Shown in pieces: positions 21,999 through 32,881 of a stretch of DNA of 64,000 nucleotides. The DNA is from Berberis thunbergii (lineage: Eukaryota > Streptophyta > Magnoliopsida > Ranunculales > Berberidaceae): the NCBI GenBank assembly GCA_003290165.1, contig QNQO01000551.1, forward strand, positions 1-64,000, read 5' to 3'. Position 1 is the stretch's first letter. The number at the start of each line of letters is the position of its first letter. The translations under genes and the position numbers were made by a program. The notes below the pieces were generated by a model. It saw only the letters and a program-made list of their open reading frames with translations. It did no database searches and had not been told where the DNA came from.

Positions 21999-22156
21999 GT
22001 AAGCAATAATTCAACTTTTCAATCATGTTATTCTTTGAAAACATGTTGTTTGATGAGTGCACCATATGCCATTCATGGTCCAATACTGAAAAATCTCCAG
22101 GCAAACGTTTAGTTTCTCCTGTTACAACTTAATCTGTACTGCTTACCTTATTTTTG

Positions 22157-22276
22157 TCAATCACCAAACTGAAACCCTTTTGATAGTTATAATGGTTGAC
22201 CTGGGTCAAGTCCTTATCAATCACCAAACTGAAACCCTTTTGATAGTTATAATGGTCGACCTGGGTCAAGTCCTTA
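22157..22276 (+). repeat. 60-bp tandem duplication in the last GCR1 intron
   Basis: Two copies (22157-22216, 22217-22276) differ by one base (GGTTGACC against GGTCGACC). They seem too short and too few to be anything but a local duplication. Confidence 0.85.
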
Positions 22277-22418
22277 CATAAAGCACTTGGGAAGCAAAAT
22301 TCTACTCCCCCCAAACTAAGACGCATTTTTTAGTGTCTGTTCAGGATCAGTTACTGTATGGAATGTTAAGTCTTTTTAATCTGTCATGGTGTTCACTAGA
22401 AAGTGCATCTTTTGTCAG

Positions 22419-22524
22419 GTGGTGTCCAGAAAGACTGCGTCGATGGTTTCCAGCTAGGCTAAAGCTTAGAGGTCAATCGCAAGAAAGTGAACTAGTCTCA
22501 CTGAAGATCCAAGAAGAGCAATAG
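22419..22524 (+). pseudogene. GCR1: GCR1-like last exon
   Basis: The acceptor TTTGTCAG lies directly before it. In the phase set by the previous exon it reads WCPERLRRWFP and a Gln/Glu-rich tail, then TAG. This corresponds to the PERLYRW motif and the end of GCR1. The frame is intact within the exon. Confidence 0.85.
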
Positions 22525-23627
22525 CAGCTTGGAGGGATTTGTTGCACTCAATTATCATTCGGGAATTCCTATTGAATGTTCCCTGCAACTTCTTGCTGAG
22601 TTTGAAAGAGGAATGTCGAAAGAATTAAAGTGGAGCACAGTTCCAGTATTCAGGGAAGGTGGGAAACACAAATGCTTGGGAATACTTGGATTTTCAAAGT
22701 TGTAGTATATCAAATGTACACTCGACACATTTTTGTTCTGATTTCTTTACACGATGTCTCCCCTCCGATCAGCAAAGATGAGTTTTCAGAGCCGAAGTGT
22801 AACCGATTCTGAAGTTGGGAGTACCTTTTACACACTGTACAACAAAATGGGAGCTGCTGGCAGTAACAGCAGTGAGGATGTGCAAGCGATGACCTTTTCT
22901 TCTTCCAATTTTGTTCTCCCTTTGATGAGTGAAAGTTTGTATGGTGTTATAACTACCGGAGTTAGATTGGGACAGCGATGATTCTTGATCAGTGTTGTAA
23001 TGCAATCCTTTGTACACGATTTTACTTGAAATCTTTACCTGTGTTCTTTGATTTGGTGTTTCACCTGTCAATATTATCATGGAAATTAGGAGCCAATGAT
23101 TCAGAATCACATTTGTGGATGTGTAGCATGAGATATTACATTTCCTTATTGACAACAATAGATTGGATCCTTCTTTTGTGTGTGTACCTCATTTATTCTG
23201 TAAGGGGCCTAATTGACATTCTTGTATGCTTGATGTGCTGTAGGTTGGTGACACCAAAACTTTAAATCACTTGTGAAACAAAGGGGGTGGGGAAGGAGGG
23301 TACTTTGAGGGCTGGATTAGCAAAGGTGGTGGAAGGATCTCTAGCTATATACAGTGTCGCAAAATGACTTAGCTCAGAAGCATAGGAGGCTGGTGCGTGG
23401 GTGTTGGCTATGATGTCCATGAACAACTTGCTCATTTTAGACCTTTTCATAGAAGGTATTGAGAACCTTCATGGTTATACACTACATAGCTGACAACATG
23501 AAAGTCTCGTTTGATGTCCATGGGATTTTGTCTAACCTTCCTGTTGGAAGTTAAATTAGAAATCAATTATATCCGTTAACATCCTGGTCACTTCGTTCCT
23601 CAATTTCTAGTTAATGCTCTCCCTTAC
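22525..23627. other. 3' flank of the GCR1 remnant, nothing firmly recognised
   Basis: It probably includes the old 3' UTR. A 67-codon frame from ATG at 22778 to 22981 reads Ser-rich but has no recognisable domain and no supporting splice sites, so I do not call a gene. Confidence 0.4.
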
Positions 23628-23641
23628 CATAACAAATGATG

Positions 23642-23810
23642 TTTTTTTTTTGAAAGGCGAGCTGAGTTTTTAAGAATTCCATAACCTATCAACTGGGCGA
23701 CATATAGGTCAACACCCATTAGAAAGTAATTATGCCGCAGGTGGGATTCAAAGCTAGGATGTGGGAGACAAACCCACACAGCCCTAACCACTAGGCCATA
23801 ACACCATTGG
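23642..23810 (-). mobile_element. SINE (tRNA-derived) with 14-bp target duplication
   Basis: On the minus strand it begins GGTGTTATGGCCTAGTGGTTAGG (A box) and has GCTTTGAATCCCACC (B box). It ends in a short 3' body and a poly-A tail (poly-T on +, 23642-23651). CATAACAAATGATG flanks it at 23628-23641 and 23811-23824. This is a full-length, 169-bp Pol III retroposon. Confidence 0.85.
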
Positions 23811-23910
23811 CATAACAAATGATGTTTATCACCTGACTTTTGAAAAAGCAACATAATTTTATTTATGTATGTATATATTTATCTTTTTATGCTTCAAGGA
23901 CAACTTCTAT

Positions 23911-24719
23911 TAGGGGTGGGCACGGGACAGGACGGGATGGGAAAAACCTCATCCCGACCTCGTCCCATCCCAAACGGGTTCAGGACGGGATTAGCGTGCT
24001 CTCATTTTTTTACAAATTACTGCTTACCCAATACCCAATTTGCTTAGTTGAAAAGAGATAAAGGCAATTCGTAGAACTACACATAAATGATAGCCTTAGA
24101 TTGAGTATGCAACATCATAATGAACTACTATAAATGATAGCTGAAATTCACCATGTAATTAAGATTTCTACAGAGTTTTGAATGACTAAGAGGTTGACAG
24201 TATAATGGCAATGGTGGACCTGCTCTACTATTTTGAATAATGAACAAAAGGATGAGTAGATTTTGGGTGCTAAGAAAATGTTTTATTATTGCTTAAAAAA
24301 AAGTCATTAAATTCATTGTCTTGACACGAAATAAAACTCTCCAATGTAATCACATTTTGAGTTTTAAAGAGTTTGCAATTAAATAATTAATTTAAAATTC
24401 TAGAAATAAACCAATATCAAGTAGTTACAGATATAGACTAATATCAATTACATTGATTTCAACTAAATTCATTTTTCTTCAATTACACTAATATTGCAAT
24501 TTTAAAATAAATAAATAAATAAAAATATTAATAATAAATATTAGCTCGGGACGGGACGGGATTGGTGGGATTGAAAATCTTCATCCCATCCCATCCCATT
24601 CTAGATCGGGACGGGACGGGACGGGATCGGGATGGAATTATTCAATCCCATTAAGACCCGAAAAAATCGGGACGAGATCGGGACGGAAACGGGATCGCGG
24701 GATGGGATGCCCACCCCTA
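23911..24719. mobile_element. hAT-like non-autonomous element 1 (809 bp)
   Basis: Terminal inverted repeats TAGGGGTGGGCA / TGCCCACCCCTA are flanked by the 8-bp direct repeat ACTTCTAT (23903-23910, 24720-24727). The subterminal regions are dense in CGGGACGGGA motifs on both sides, while the middle is AT-rich. No transposase is encoded. TIR and TSD length point to the hAT superfamily. Related elements are at 54731-55270 and 55339-56616. Confidence 0.88.
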
Positions 24720-24761
24720 ACTTCTATACAGATGTTTTGTAAAAAAAAAATGAGATATAAA

Positions 24762-24830
24762 AAAAGCTCCGACTTTTTGACACGACCATTTCTGCTGAAG
24801 GACGACACCACCCAATTTTTTGCCGAATTT
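24762..24830 (+). repeat. Fragment resembling the end of the 28414-29218 TIR element
   Basis: CTCCGACTTTTTGACACGACCATTTCTG and GACACCACCCA resemble the left end of the element at 28414. No partner end is seen nearby, so it is a terminal fragment or a diverged solo end. Confidence 0.4.
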
Positions 24831-24929
24831 GAGTTATGATCTTCTACATCCTAGGTCTCCTAGTCCCTTCATCTGGCTTATGTTAACTAACATAAAGAAC
24901 ACCACCATTATAAAAAAAAAAAAAATCCA

Positions 24930-25279
24930 CCAATTGTAGCTAAGTTGGTCGGACATCCACTCTCCTTGTGAGAGGTTGCGAGTTCGAGACTCACCAATTA
25001 GGATTTTGTGAGTTTTTGCCCGATTATTAGGAGCACATTTGCTCCGCCGTTGATAAGCCTTTGGGTATTGAATGCAACTACTTAGATGGACTAGACCGGA
25101 GCGAAGCGAAAGCGAGTCTTCATGCAAGGTGGAGGCGATGGACTGGAGCGAAAGCAATTCTCTATGCGAGATGGAGGCGACGAGGATATTAAGTGGCAAC
25201 AATATTGTAGCCTTCGGGACTGGTTTGGTTAACCCTATAGGGCCAGTCATGTAGCCTCCAGGCATGGATTAATAAAATA

Positions 25280-25284
<5 letters not shown>
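24930..25284 (+). mobile_element. Second SINE family, about 350 bp
   Basis: TAGCTAAGTTGGTCGGACAT (A box) and GCGAGTTCGAGACTCACC (B box) are spaced as in a tRNA-like head. A roughly 270-bp body follows that includes two related GGAGCGAAGCGAAAGCGAG / GGAGCGAAAGC segments. It ends in the (TA)n tract at 25285. A clear target duplication was not found because the 3' end merges into the microsatellite. Confidence 0.6.

Positions 25285-25355
<71 letters not shown>
25285..25355. repeat. (TA)n microsatellite
   Basis: About 35 perfect TA repeats directly follow the SINE body, probably expanded from its 3' tail. Confidence 0.97.
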
Positions 25356-25359
<4 letters not shown>

Positions 25360-26021
25360 TAAAAATACACCATCATTTCTCTTCTCTCTCTAATCCATCA
25401 CGAACAACATCACCACCTTCTCCTTTCCTCTCTTCCTCTTCATTTTCTCCTTTCTTCTCTTCATCTTCTTCTCCTCTTTTCCTCCACTTCTCTATTTACT
25501 CTCTTAATTGTTCTTGAGCTTCAGAAGTTTTATGTTCAATCAATCAATTTGATTGTTCTAAATCCCTTAACAAAACCAATCCTAAACCTGTAAAGAATTT
25601 TCTTTCAATTTAATCTATAAAGTAATTTTGCATCAAATTAACACAATGACAACAACCAATACAAATCCATATAAAATGACAACTAAAATGCATTAGAAAC
25701 CAAAACCCCACCACTAAAAACAACCCTAAACTCACCTCTACTACTATTTTTTTATTTTTATTTTACATAACCAATAACGTCATGCGATAGATGTCGCGAG
25801 ATCTCATTAACGACGTGTAATAATTTTCATTATGAAATGCAAAACATTCAACGACATGCAATGCACGACGTATCACAATAGATACCACGTCGTGCAATAT
25901 TGTCATTGAAAGAAATGCATAAAATTCAATGTACGTCGTCGAATGTCTATTTTTTTTCTTCAAACGCAATGGATCTTGCCAATGGGAGACTTAGGCTCAC
26001 ACGAACCGCTACGTTTATCTA
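25356..26021. other. Intergenic DNA with CGACGTG-type motifs
   Basis: A CT-rich stretch (25380-25500) is followed by AT-rich DNA. At 25853-25900, GCACGACGT.ATC and GAT.CCACGTCGTGC form a short imperfect hairpin, and related ACGACGTG/ACGTCGTC words recur between 25780 and 25940. They look like subterminal repeats of a decayed DNA transposon, but no termini can be assigned. Confidence 0.4.
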
Positions 26022-26132
26022 AAAATTGGACAAAGTCAGTTTTTTGCCCAAACGAAGCGATCCATGCGAGCCCACTTCTCTCATTCACCGGATCAACTGC
26101 GTTTGGGCAAAAAACTGACTCTATCCAATTTT
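26022..26132. repeat. Fold-back repeat, 33-bp arms
   Basis: The arm at 26022-26054 (AAAATTGGACAAAGTCAGTT and on to CCCAAACG) is the near-perfect reverse complement of 26100-26132, with about three mismatches. The loop is 45 bp. It is probably a small fold-back MITE. Confidence 0.7.
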
Positions 26133-26299
26133 CAATTTTTTTTTTTTATTTTTTTTATTTTTTTATTTTTTTCAATTCTATGGTTTAAATGCACTCTTAA
26201 CAAATAAAATCTATTGTCAAAACACATTTTGGAGATTGTCTTCAAGCATCCATATTTCAGGACCTCCGAAGTCGAGTTTGTATTCGATGTTGTCCAAAA

Positions 26300-26691
26300 C
26301 AAGGAATGTGATTTCTCGAAAAATGTCAAAATTTTGACGAAATATTTCTTTATTATTTTTTTACCGAAATTTCTTTCTAAATCTGAAATATTTATATTTT
26401 CCATTAGTCCAATCTCAACTTCCGTACATTTTAACACGTTATAACCTTAGTTTACTATTAAAATTTTGTTATATATGTAATTCTTATGCAATATGTAGTT
26501 TGTATGACATTATGAATCGTATGGTACTCTTTATATAATATGTAAGAGTTTAAAACATTTAAATTATAATGATAATTTCAAAAATACAATTGAAATTTTT
26601 ACGTTTTTCTATAAACAACGAAATATTTCATGAAGCGTTTCTTAAAATTAACTTACCGAAATTACCTCGAAAAACAAAATCACAATCCTTG
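26300..26691. mobile_element. MITE family M1, copy 1 (392 bp)
   Basis: The ends CAAGGAATGTGATTTC and its near complement GATTGTGATTTTGT (read inward) form inverted termini of about 17 bp. The AT-rich interior is about 75 percent similar to 59582-59971 over its whole length. It is non-coding. Neither copy shows a clean target duplication. Confidence 0.6.
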
Positions 26692-26969
26692 GTTAAGAGA
26701 TCGAAAGATGAGAGTTTTTTTTGTAGAAGCTCTGGCTATGAATGGAGCACAATCGTCCACTTGACACCATGTAATCTCTTCCTCAAGCTTCACCACTCTG
26801 AATCACCGTCGCCATACTGATTTCCCTTCTATCTTCAACCTGATTAAAAATCTAAACCATTGAACTCAACCCCATCTCGTTTGTCCACATGGTACGTACA
26901 ACCTTGGAGCTTAAGAGAGACAAATTTATATTCAACATAAACTACATCTATGTTTCCGGTATCAACTAG

Positions 26970-27167
26970 CAATCATGTACAGTCGAACATCTTCGAGAAC
27001 CGAATTTATTTGTGTTATCTGCTAATGTATCCAAATATGGCCTTGTTGATCGTGCTGATCTCGAGCTTGCAAAAAATGAACAACAGTTAGACAGAGACCA
27101 CCATTTGGGTGGCCGAAGGCACTCTGATGTTAAGTCAGATAACAGTGCAAGGAAGAGTGAAAACTAG
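26970..27167 (+). pseudogene. Possible terminal exon, unidentified
   Basis: After an ATCAACTAG acceptor-like site, 65 codons stay open to TAG at 27165. The reading is charged and protein-like (for example KYGLVDRADLELAKNEQQLD). No partner exon is visible upstream, and an in-frame stop lies at the acceptor. It could be the last exon of a lost gene or chance. Confidence 0.3.
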
Positions 27168-27274
27168 ATGTAAATTGCAAAGTGTATGCATAAATTTATT
27201 TTTCCCTTTTTTTCACCTTTAGTAGCGAGTATTCCCTCTACAATTGTCCCTGCTATTGAGGGTGTGATGGATGT

Positions 27275-27458
27275 AGGAGATCTCGGCAAGGATCTTATGT
27301 GCATGAATGAGTCTCTTCAGCACTTGGCTCTGTTTAGGGCCCAATGCTTGATTGGGTCTCTTCGGAGGTAGAAGATCTCGCCTAGGATCTTACATGCATG
27401 AATGAGTCTCTTCGGCACTTGGCTCTGTTTAAGACCCAATGCTTAATTGGGCTAAAAG
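27275..27458 (+). repeat. 95-bp tandem duplication
   Basis: Two copies start near 27275 and 27370, each with AGATCTCG, ATGAATGAGTCTCTTC, CACTTGGCTCTGTTTA and CCCAATGCTT.ATTGGG. They are about 88 percent identical. Confidence 0.8.
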
Positions 27459-28413
27459 CTGATTTGTGTGAGTGAATTTTGGGCCTATGAGAGCTTTGAG
27501 ATTCATGTTCGGGCCTTATTGTCCTGGGCTAAACCCCAAAACCCACAAATCTTGGGCTGGCGTGATTTGGGCTTGGGCGCCTAACTTACAGGCTGAACAT
27601 CAGTTTATGAATGGGTTCGTTTGGGACCGTGTTGAAGCCTTTCCCGTATTAGGGTTGGCATGTGCCACGTATACGGCTGTGATTTTCTGGCTAATTGATG
27701 TCTCATCATCTGCTATGAGACAATCCAATGTTTGAACAGAGTAGAGTCTAGAAGAATAACCAGTTGTTTCATGCCTTAGTTCTTTGTGAGGGTTTCAATG
27801 GTTTGATTGTTGTACTGGAGATTGCTCATTTTTGTAAACATGTCTTCGATTGGTACGAAAAATAAATTAAGGATTTAAATCAGTTTTGGATTTTTTTTGT
27901 GTGGGGATGATTGAAGGATTCCGAGATAAACTTCATGTTTCAACCTCTAAACTCACTGAACTCGATCGGGGATTTTCATCGTGTTACAAAGTAGGAGAAA
28001 TGTGAAAGCCTTTTTTCACATTCTGCTGGTTGACAAGAGCCGCAATGAGATGCAAAGTAAGCCTCTTACGAATTTTCGACCAAGTTCTTGTAGCAGTGGA
28101 CCTGGACCTATACCTGAACCTACTACTCTATCGGGTCAACTATCTTTGTTGATTATTAGTTACGTTTGTAATTCTTCTTCATGGGATGATAATCTGTGGT
28201 TTACTTGTTTCAATACATAACTTGTTTTTCGATAGGGATTGCAAGCGCTTTGTTCCACAAGCAATGCCTGAATCAAATTTTATTTTATCAAGGATGATAA
28301 CTTGGAAATTATTGTTACTTTTAGAGTTCTAACTTCGTTTATATGTAGCTCTATCATTTTTGCCCAGATTCTGATATGGAATACCATTTTGGTGAGCTAT
28401 AGATGAGTGTTAT
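27459..28413. other. Intergenic DNA, nothing firmly recognised
   Basis: Reading frames at 27472-27735 and 27981-28220 are open but show no domain, splice context or repeat. Possibly remnants of a host gene 3' region. Confidence 0.35.
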
Positions 28414-29218
28414 GGCTTCGACTTTTTGACACCACCATATCTCCTCTTTGACACCACCATTTTTTATTTAACATACTGAAGGACACCATCAATAAAAGCT
28501 TTTCTCCCATTTGCTCTCCTTGTCCTTCTGTGATCTCTTCCCAACAACGTCACTGCCACCACTGCTTCTGCCTCGCTTCGCATTGCACCCTCCATTTTTT
28601 TCCTCATTTTTCTTCCCTATCTTTTCTTCTCAATAACAGACTGATGCAACTTTCTATTTTCTTCTCAACAACAACCAACAATAATAACAGCAGTGGCGTT
28701 GCATCGGCCAACCACTCTGCCATCATCATGTCTCTTGCCCATTTTTTTCATTCGCTCTCGTTCCTACCACTGCGAGTTTTTTTTTAAATCTCGCCTCAAC
28801 CTCTACGAAGAAGGGTTTTATCCATCCTTGTAGAGGTCGGAGTGAGAACGAATGAGAAAAAAAGGTGGGGGATGGGTGACCAGCGAGACGGGGTAACCGA
28901 CAACAATCGTTGTTGTCGTTATTGCAAGCTACTGTTGATGAGAAAAAAAAGGGAAGAGAGAAAGAGAAAAATAAAAGAAAAATAAGGTAGGCAAGCAACG
29001 ACAGCGGTGTGGGAGAGAAGTGGTGAGGCGGTGGGAGAGAAACGACTGTTGTTGTTGTTCTGGGGAGAAACCGTTGAGAGTGGGAGAGGAAAAGTGAAAA
29101 TAAACTGAACAATTTTGGGTTTATATTGGTGGTGCCAAAAAGCAGGTGGTGGTGTTAAACAGAAAAGGTGGGTGGTGGTGTAAAAAAGGAGAAATGGTGG
29201 TGTCAAAAACTCAGAGCC
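28414..29218. mobile_element. TIR element (805 bp) with GACACCACCAT terminal repeats
   Basis: The left end GGCTTCGACTTTTTGACACC and the complement of the right end GGCTCTGAGTTTTTGACACC agree closely. Both continue with further GACACCACC units, so the inverted region extends about 60 bp. TAT flanks both ends as a possible 3-bp target duplication. The interior is CT-rich on one side and A/G-rich on the other, giving open frames in several phases that are not genes. The superfamily is uncertain. Confidence 0.65.
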
Positions 29219-29339
29219 TATTAGTATCTCATTTAACATAGAGTTAAGAAAATTGGAAAACCAATATGCTAATTATTGTTGCATTATGCAAATTAATTTT
29301 ATAACATTCCACTTCGATTGCCTACTAAACCAACATTTA

Positions 29340-30031
29340 TTTATTTTCATATGGTGAACTGGTGATACACATTGATTGGTGAAACTCTTTCGAGTACAAT
29401 AATGTGATACCCTTCTTGATACACAGTGATACAATTAGAATTAAAAATGGTATCACCATTTTTAACCTCTTTTTTACAACTGTATGGTGATACACTTTAT
29501 ATCCTAAGGTGAAACCCCTTCGATCACAAGGTGATACACTTATAATGAATACGGGTATCACCATTTCTATAAAAAAAAAATTACACCTATAAGGTGTTAC
29601 AATTACCTACTAAGGCAAAAGCCTTTTGTATATTGTGTGCTACAACACTTAGAGTGAAAAGGGCATTAATTTATTATTATTATTTTTTTAATTAGGTTCT
29701 ATACAAGTTATGCGTTAAATGCTAAAAAGTGGATTTCTCTATCTTCATCACGGAGCCAATAACGCTAGCGAGAGCCTACCTTTGGCGCGACATAGGTCGG
29801 CAAACACCCATTGTCCTAGACCACTTGCGTGCGAAAGACTTATCAAGATATTAATAACTTGGACTCAAAACATTTATCTATGCTTATGTGTCAAGATATT
29901 TAATTGTGTGGACTTGAACAAATAAATTCATTTGTGTGTTACATGCTAAAAATTGGAACCTTTTTTGAATCAGGTGAAACATTTTTTGTTTCAAGGTGAT
30001 AACCTTTTTTATATGTATCATTGGTGATGCC
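29340..30031 (+). repeat. GGTGATACAC-rich repeat, copy 1
   Basis: It contains many variants of GGTGATACACTTAGAATGAAAA and GGTATCACC. It aligns with 34433-34990 in the same order, including CTATACAAGTTATGCG...AAAAAGTGGAT and CCCATTGTCCTAGACCA. The right edge is cut by the retroelement at 30032. Confidence 0.65.
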
Positions 30032-31994
30032 TGTAACGCCCCAATTTTCGAGAAAAATGAAATCCTAAAATCCACGTAGGATTATCTGTTTCCCCAAAAC
30101 TCGGGACGTGAAATTCAATAACGACAGAAACATTTAGCAGCAATGACAAAAGTATATTTTAGAAAATAGGAACAAACTAAAAATTTTAATAAAACTCTAA
30201 CCAGAAAATACTGATGTTGCTAGCCCCACTAGCGGAACTCCCGTAACGCTGCTCAAAAGTCCTTGAACCTGAAAAGCTAATCGGCTACATTCCCAAAGGA
30301 ATGTACCCAAGAAACAAAAGCTCACTTGGGTCAGCAATAAAGCTGGTGTGAGAAATCTTCATCCCAAAAATCAATAAATCGCACATGATAAATATCAAGC
30401 GAAACACAAACAACAAATTATCACACCAATAGGTAGTTCCTCAACGAGGCAAAGGTGTGATGCAAGAAAACACAGTCCAAGGAATTTAGTTTCTCAACGA
30501 GGCAATCATATCATCATCCTAATATGTAAATATGCATTTACCTGTACTTACCCTATAGGAGTTGACTATGACAAGTCGGACCTGCAGAAATATTAGTGAA
30601 CTTGCCATCCTGCATAAAAAGAATTAGAAACAATGCAACGTCATTTATTCTTTTTATTTGAATTAGGTTTATCTTTTTAACGGATTGATCACTTAGACGA
30701 TACCACATTCGCACCACCTCCGTGCCGAACATACATGCCCGTATGCCTCTCTCATATAAAGGAGGACTACTCCATCATCCATGCCTAAGTGGGGACATCA
30801 CATACAGACATGCATTGCGGATACCCCTACCTATATGAGTACCAAAAGCCACCCTTGGGCTATCAATGCGCATAAACTCACGTCACATTTTTGACGGACA
30901 AATATCAAAGCCTATTTTAGGCATACAATCCACCACATTTTTGCAAGACTAACCCGAAGGTTATTTTAGTTTCTCTAGTAAGAAATGGGTGCCCCAACTC
31001 CGCAAGACGACCCGCAGGTCATTTAGTTTCTCTAGTAAGAGAGGGAAAATAATAAACCAAAGAGATGTGGTAGTTCTAAGTGATACAAGTCCAAGTGGTT
31101 TATATTTTCAGAAATCAAGGATTACCAATATCATTTATTTTTGATAATTCAATATTCCTCCACAATGACATTTTGTCATTCGTAAATTGATTCACAATCT
31201 ATCCACCCACATTTTTGGGGAAAACATAGCACATTCATTAATCATGCTATGTAACAATATGGCAATCAAGCCACTCATTGATTCAAATATCCAAATTCTT
31301 CATAATGCATAAACAAGTCAATATGCATACAAATCTCCAAATTTATCACAATGCATTAATATTCATCAACCATTCAAACACCAACCAAACAAGGCCACAC
31401 CCAATCCATAAAATGGTAAACATGGGTAACCCCAAACATGAACCCAGCAAGCTAGAAAATCTCACACATCAAACAGATCACAAATATTGGAGAGCAAGCG
31501 TTTCCAACACAAAACACCACAAATAAGGCAACCTCATTCTCAACATGTCTAAAATCTCACAATTGGATTACCTGAAATGAAACTCGTCATTTCCATACAA
31601 GCAATATACATACAGCATACTGAATTGCTCATCCAAAGAGAAAAATGGCTAAGAGTTTCACTTACACCTTACACCCAAAATCTTTGAAATGGGATTTAAA
31701 TCAAGCAATATAAACAAACCTAAGAATCCAATCTAAGAATCACCAAGGACACACAAATACAGGTCATCACACCGCCACACCAAAATCCAAATCATAACCA
31801 CACATTCTCGCAACAAAACTCACAAACCCCATCATCCAATCCTCACAAATACAATCACTAATTCAGTCAAGAAACAAGGATTTGCAAAATACAGAGAATA
31901 AGAAAACTCATAATAAAAGAAAAAGAATGAAGAAAACTCACTTGATGAAATCACCAATGATTTGTGCAACCAAATCCACGTCCACACGAATAGG

Positions 31995-32162
31995 TCAAAC
32001 CAAATTCCCTGCTGACGAACCCATGTCTTGAGAGCCTAAATTCTCAGATGAAATCTTATCCATGCCATCTTTTTCTATCAAGAAAGAATCTTCATCAATA
32101 GGATGACACCTATCAGAGGGACCATATTCTCTCAGTTCTCCATTGGGAACAACTGAGTTCAT
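31995..32162 (-). pseudogene. Open captured fragment, 55 codons, unidentified
   Basis: From ATG (32162) the minus strand stays open for 55 codons to TGA. The reading is acidic and protein-like (for example YGPSDRCHPIDEDSF). It lies directly downstream of the callose-synthase piece but not in a frame continuous with it. It may be a second captured exon. The family is not recognised. Confidence 0.35.
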
Positions 32163-32173
32163 ATTCCCCTCAT

Positions 32174-32521
32174 CTAGCAGGTCGTATAATATATATATGT
32201 CAATGTTTCATAACATTCAATCACTGCTGAATGCATGCAATCATCATTCTTGATCTTTTTAAAAAGATGTGCATCCTCTTTACCCTTGATATCCTTTGCC
32301 ATTGCATTCCTTTGCCATATCCAATGCAATGGGTATCTTACTAGCAAACAAGAATGGGGGCCATTGAACAACGGACACGTCACCTGAAGAATATGGCACA
32401 AGCAGCAGGTCTTTCTCTCTTTATTACTTATCAAGTCCTCCGTTCGCATACAGTCAATGAATTCATTCCACACCTGGGAGAACTTTGCAATGTTCTTTCG
32501 CTCCCACGTCTTGGACCCCAA
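32174..32521 (-). pseudogene. Callose synthase (glucan synthase-like) gene fragment
   Basis: Callose synthases are large plasma-membrane beta-1,3-glucan synthases. The minus strand encodes FSQVWNEFIDCMRTEDLIS and, after a frame change near 32390, a stretch with the family signature [20 protein letters not shown] second frame change leads to KNDDCMHSAVIECYETL. These are consecutive parts of the conserved cytoplasmic region N-terminal to the catalytic domain. The fragment covers about 115 residues out of roughly 1,900, has two frameshifts and no intron visible. It lies inside the LTR-like block of the retroelement, in the element's sense direction, so it is best read as a captured (transduced) host sequence. 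Confidence 0.85.
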
Positions 32522-32881
32522 TGTCCATCGATCTCATCTCACCCTGAATCATCCATTTTCCAGTTTCTTCTCACTGGAGCAGATTGCACATCCGTCATAG
32601 CTCACACCTCCCTTCATCTATCGTTGCCTCCTTTCTCAACCATTAGAAGTAAAATAACAGCAAAGGAACTATCAACACTATAAAGTCCCTGGACTTTTTA
32701 AGGATTCAATGTTGTTTAGTTAAATCTCAAGCTGCCACATGCTTAACAGTTATGTCCAATTGTTGAGATTAGTTGTAAGGAATGAAAGTCCCCTTTCACC
32801 TGCGAAATGAGGTAACGCTCTCTGAAACCATTACAGTCCTTCAAGCAAGATCGGCCAGAACAATGTGAACAAAGGGCGAGA

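Larger units (their letters stand above)
17489..22524 (+). pseudogene. GCR1: GCR1-like seven-transmembrane protein, broken gene
   Basis: GCR1 is a plant plasma-membrane seven-helix protein, similar to cAMP-type receptors, that is linked to heterotrimeric G-protein signalling. Three coding exons are recognisable: 17489-17644 (N-terminus and first membrane helix), 21928-21998 (GLFNS.AYG.NSSV, end of helix 7) and 22419-22524 (C-terminal tail ending SLKIQEEQ). The exons for helices 2 to 6 and their loops, around 190 of the family's roughly 326 residues, are missing from the 4.3 kb between. A gag-only LTR element sits in that gap. The penultimate exon also has TGA where the family has Arg, two codons before RAIHER. 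Exon 1 seems to lack five residues in helix 1 compared with my memory of Arabidopsis GCR1. The splice sites of the remaining exons are intact. It cannot encode a receptor. A functional copy is presumably elsewhere. Confidence 0.82.

Noticed and set aside
22754..22981. Ser-rich frame downstream of GCR1 as an extra GCR1 exon
   Set aside because: The preceding exon already ends in the expected C-terminus and stop, and no acceptor with matching phase is evident.
24540..24720. G-rich CGGGACGGGA stretch as a minisatellite or regulatory G-quadruplex
   Set aside because: It is the subterminal region of the hAT-like element, and the same motif is found at the other end and in related elements.
28530..29239. 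Frames inside the 28414-29218 TIR element as genes
   Set aside because: They are compositional (CT-rich or A/G-rich arms of the element) and match nothing recognisable.
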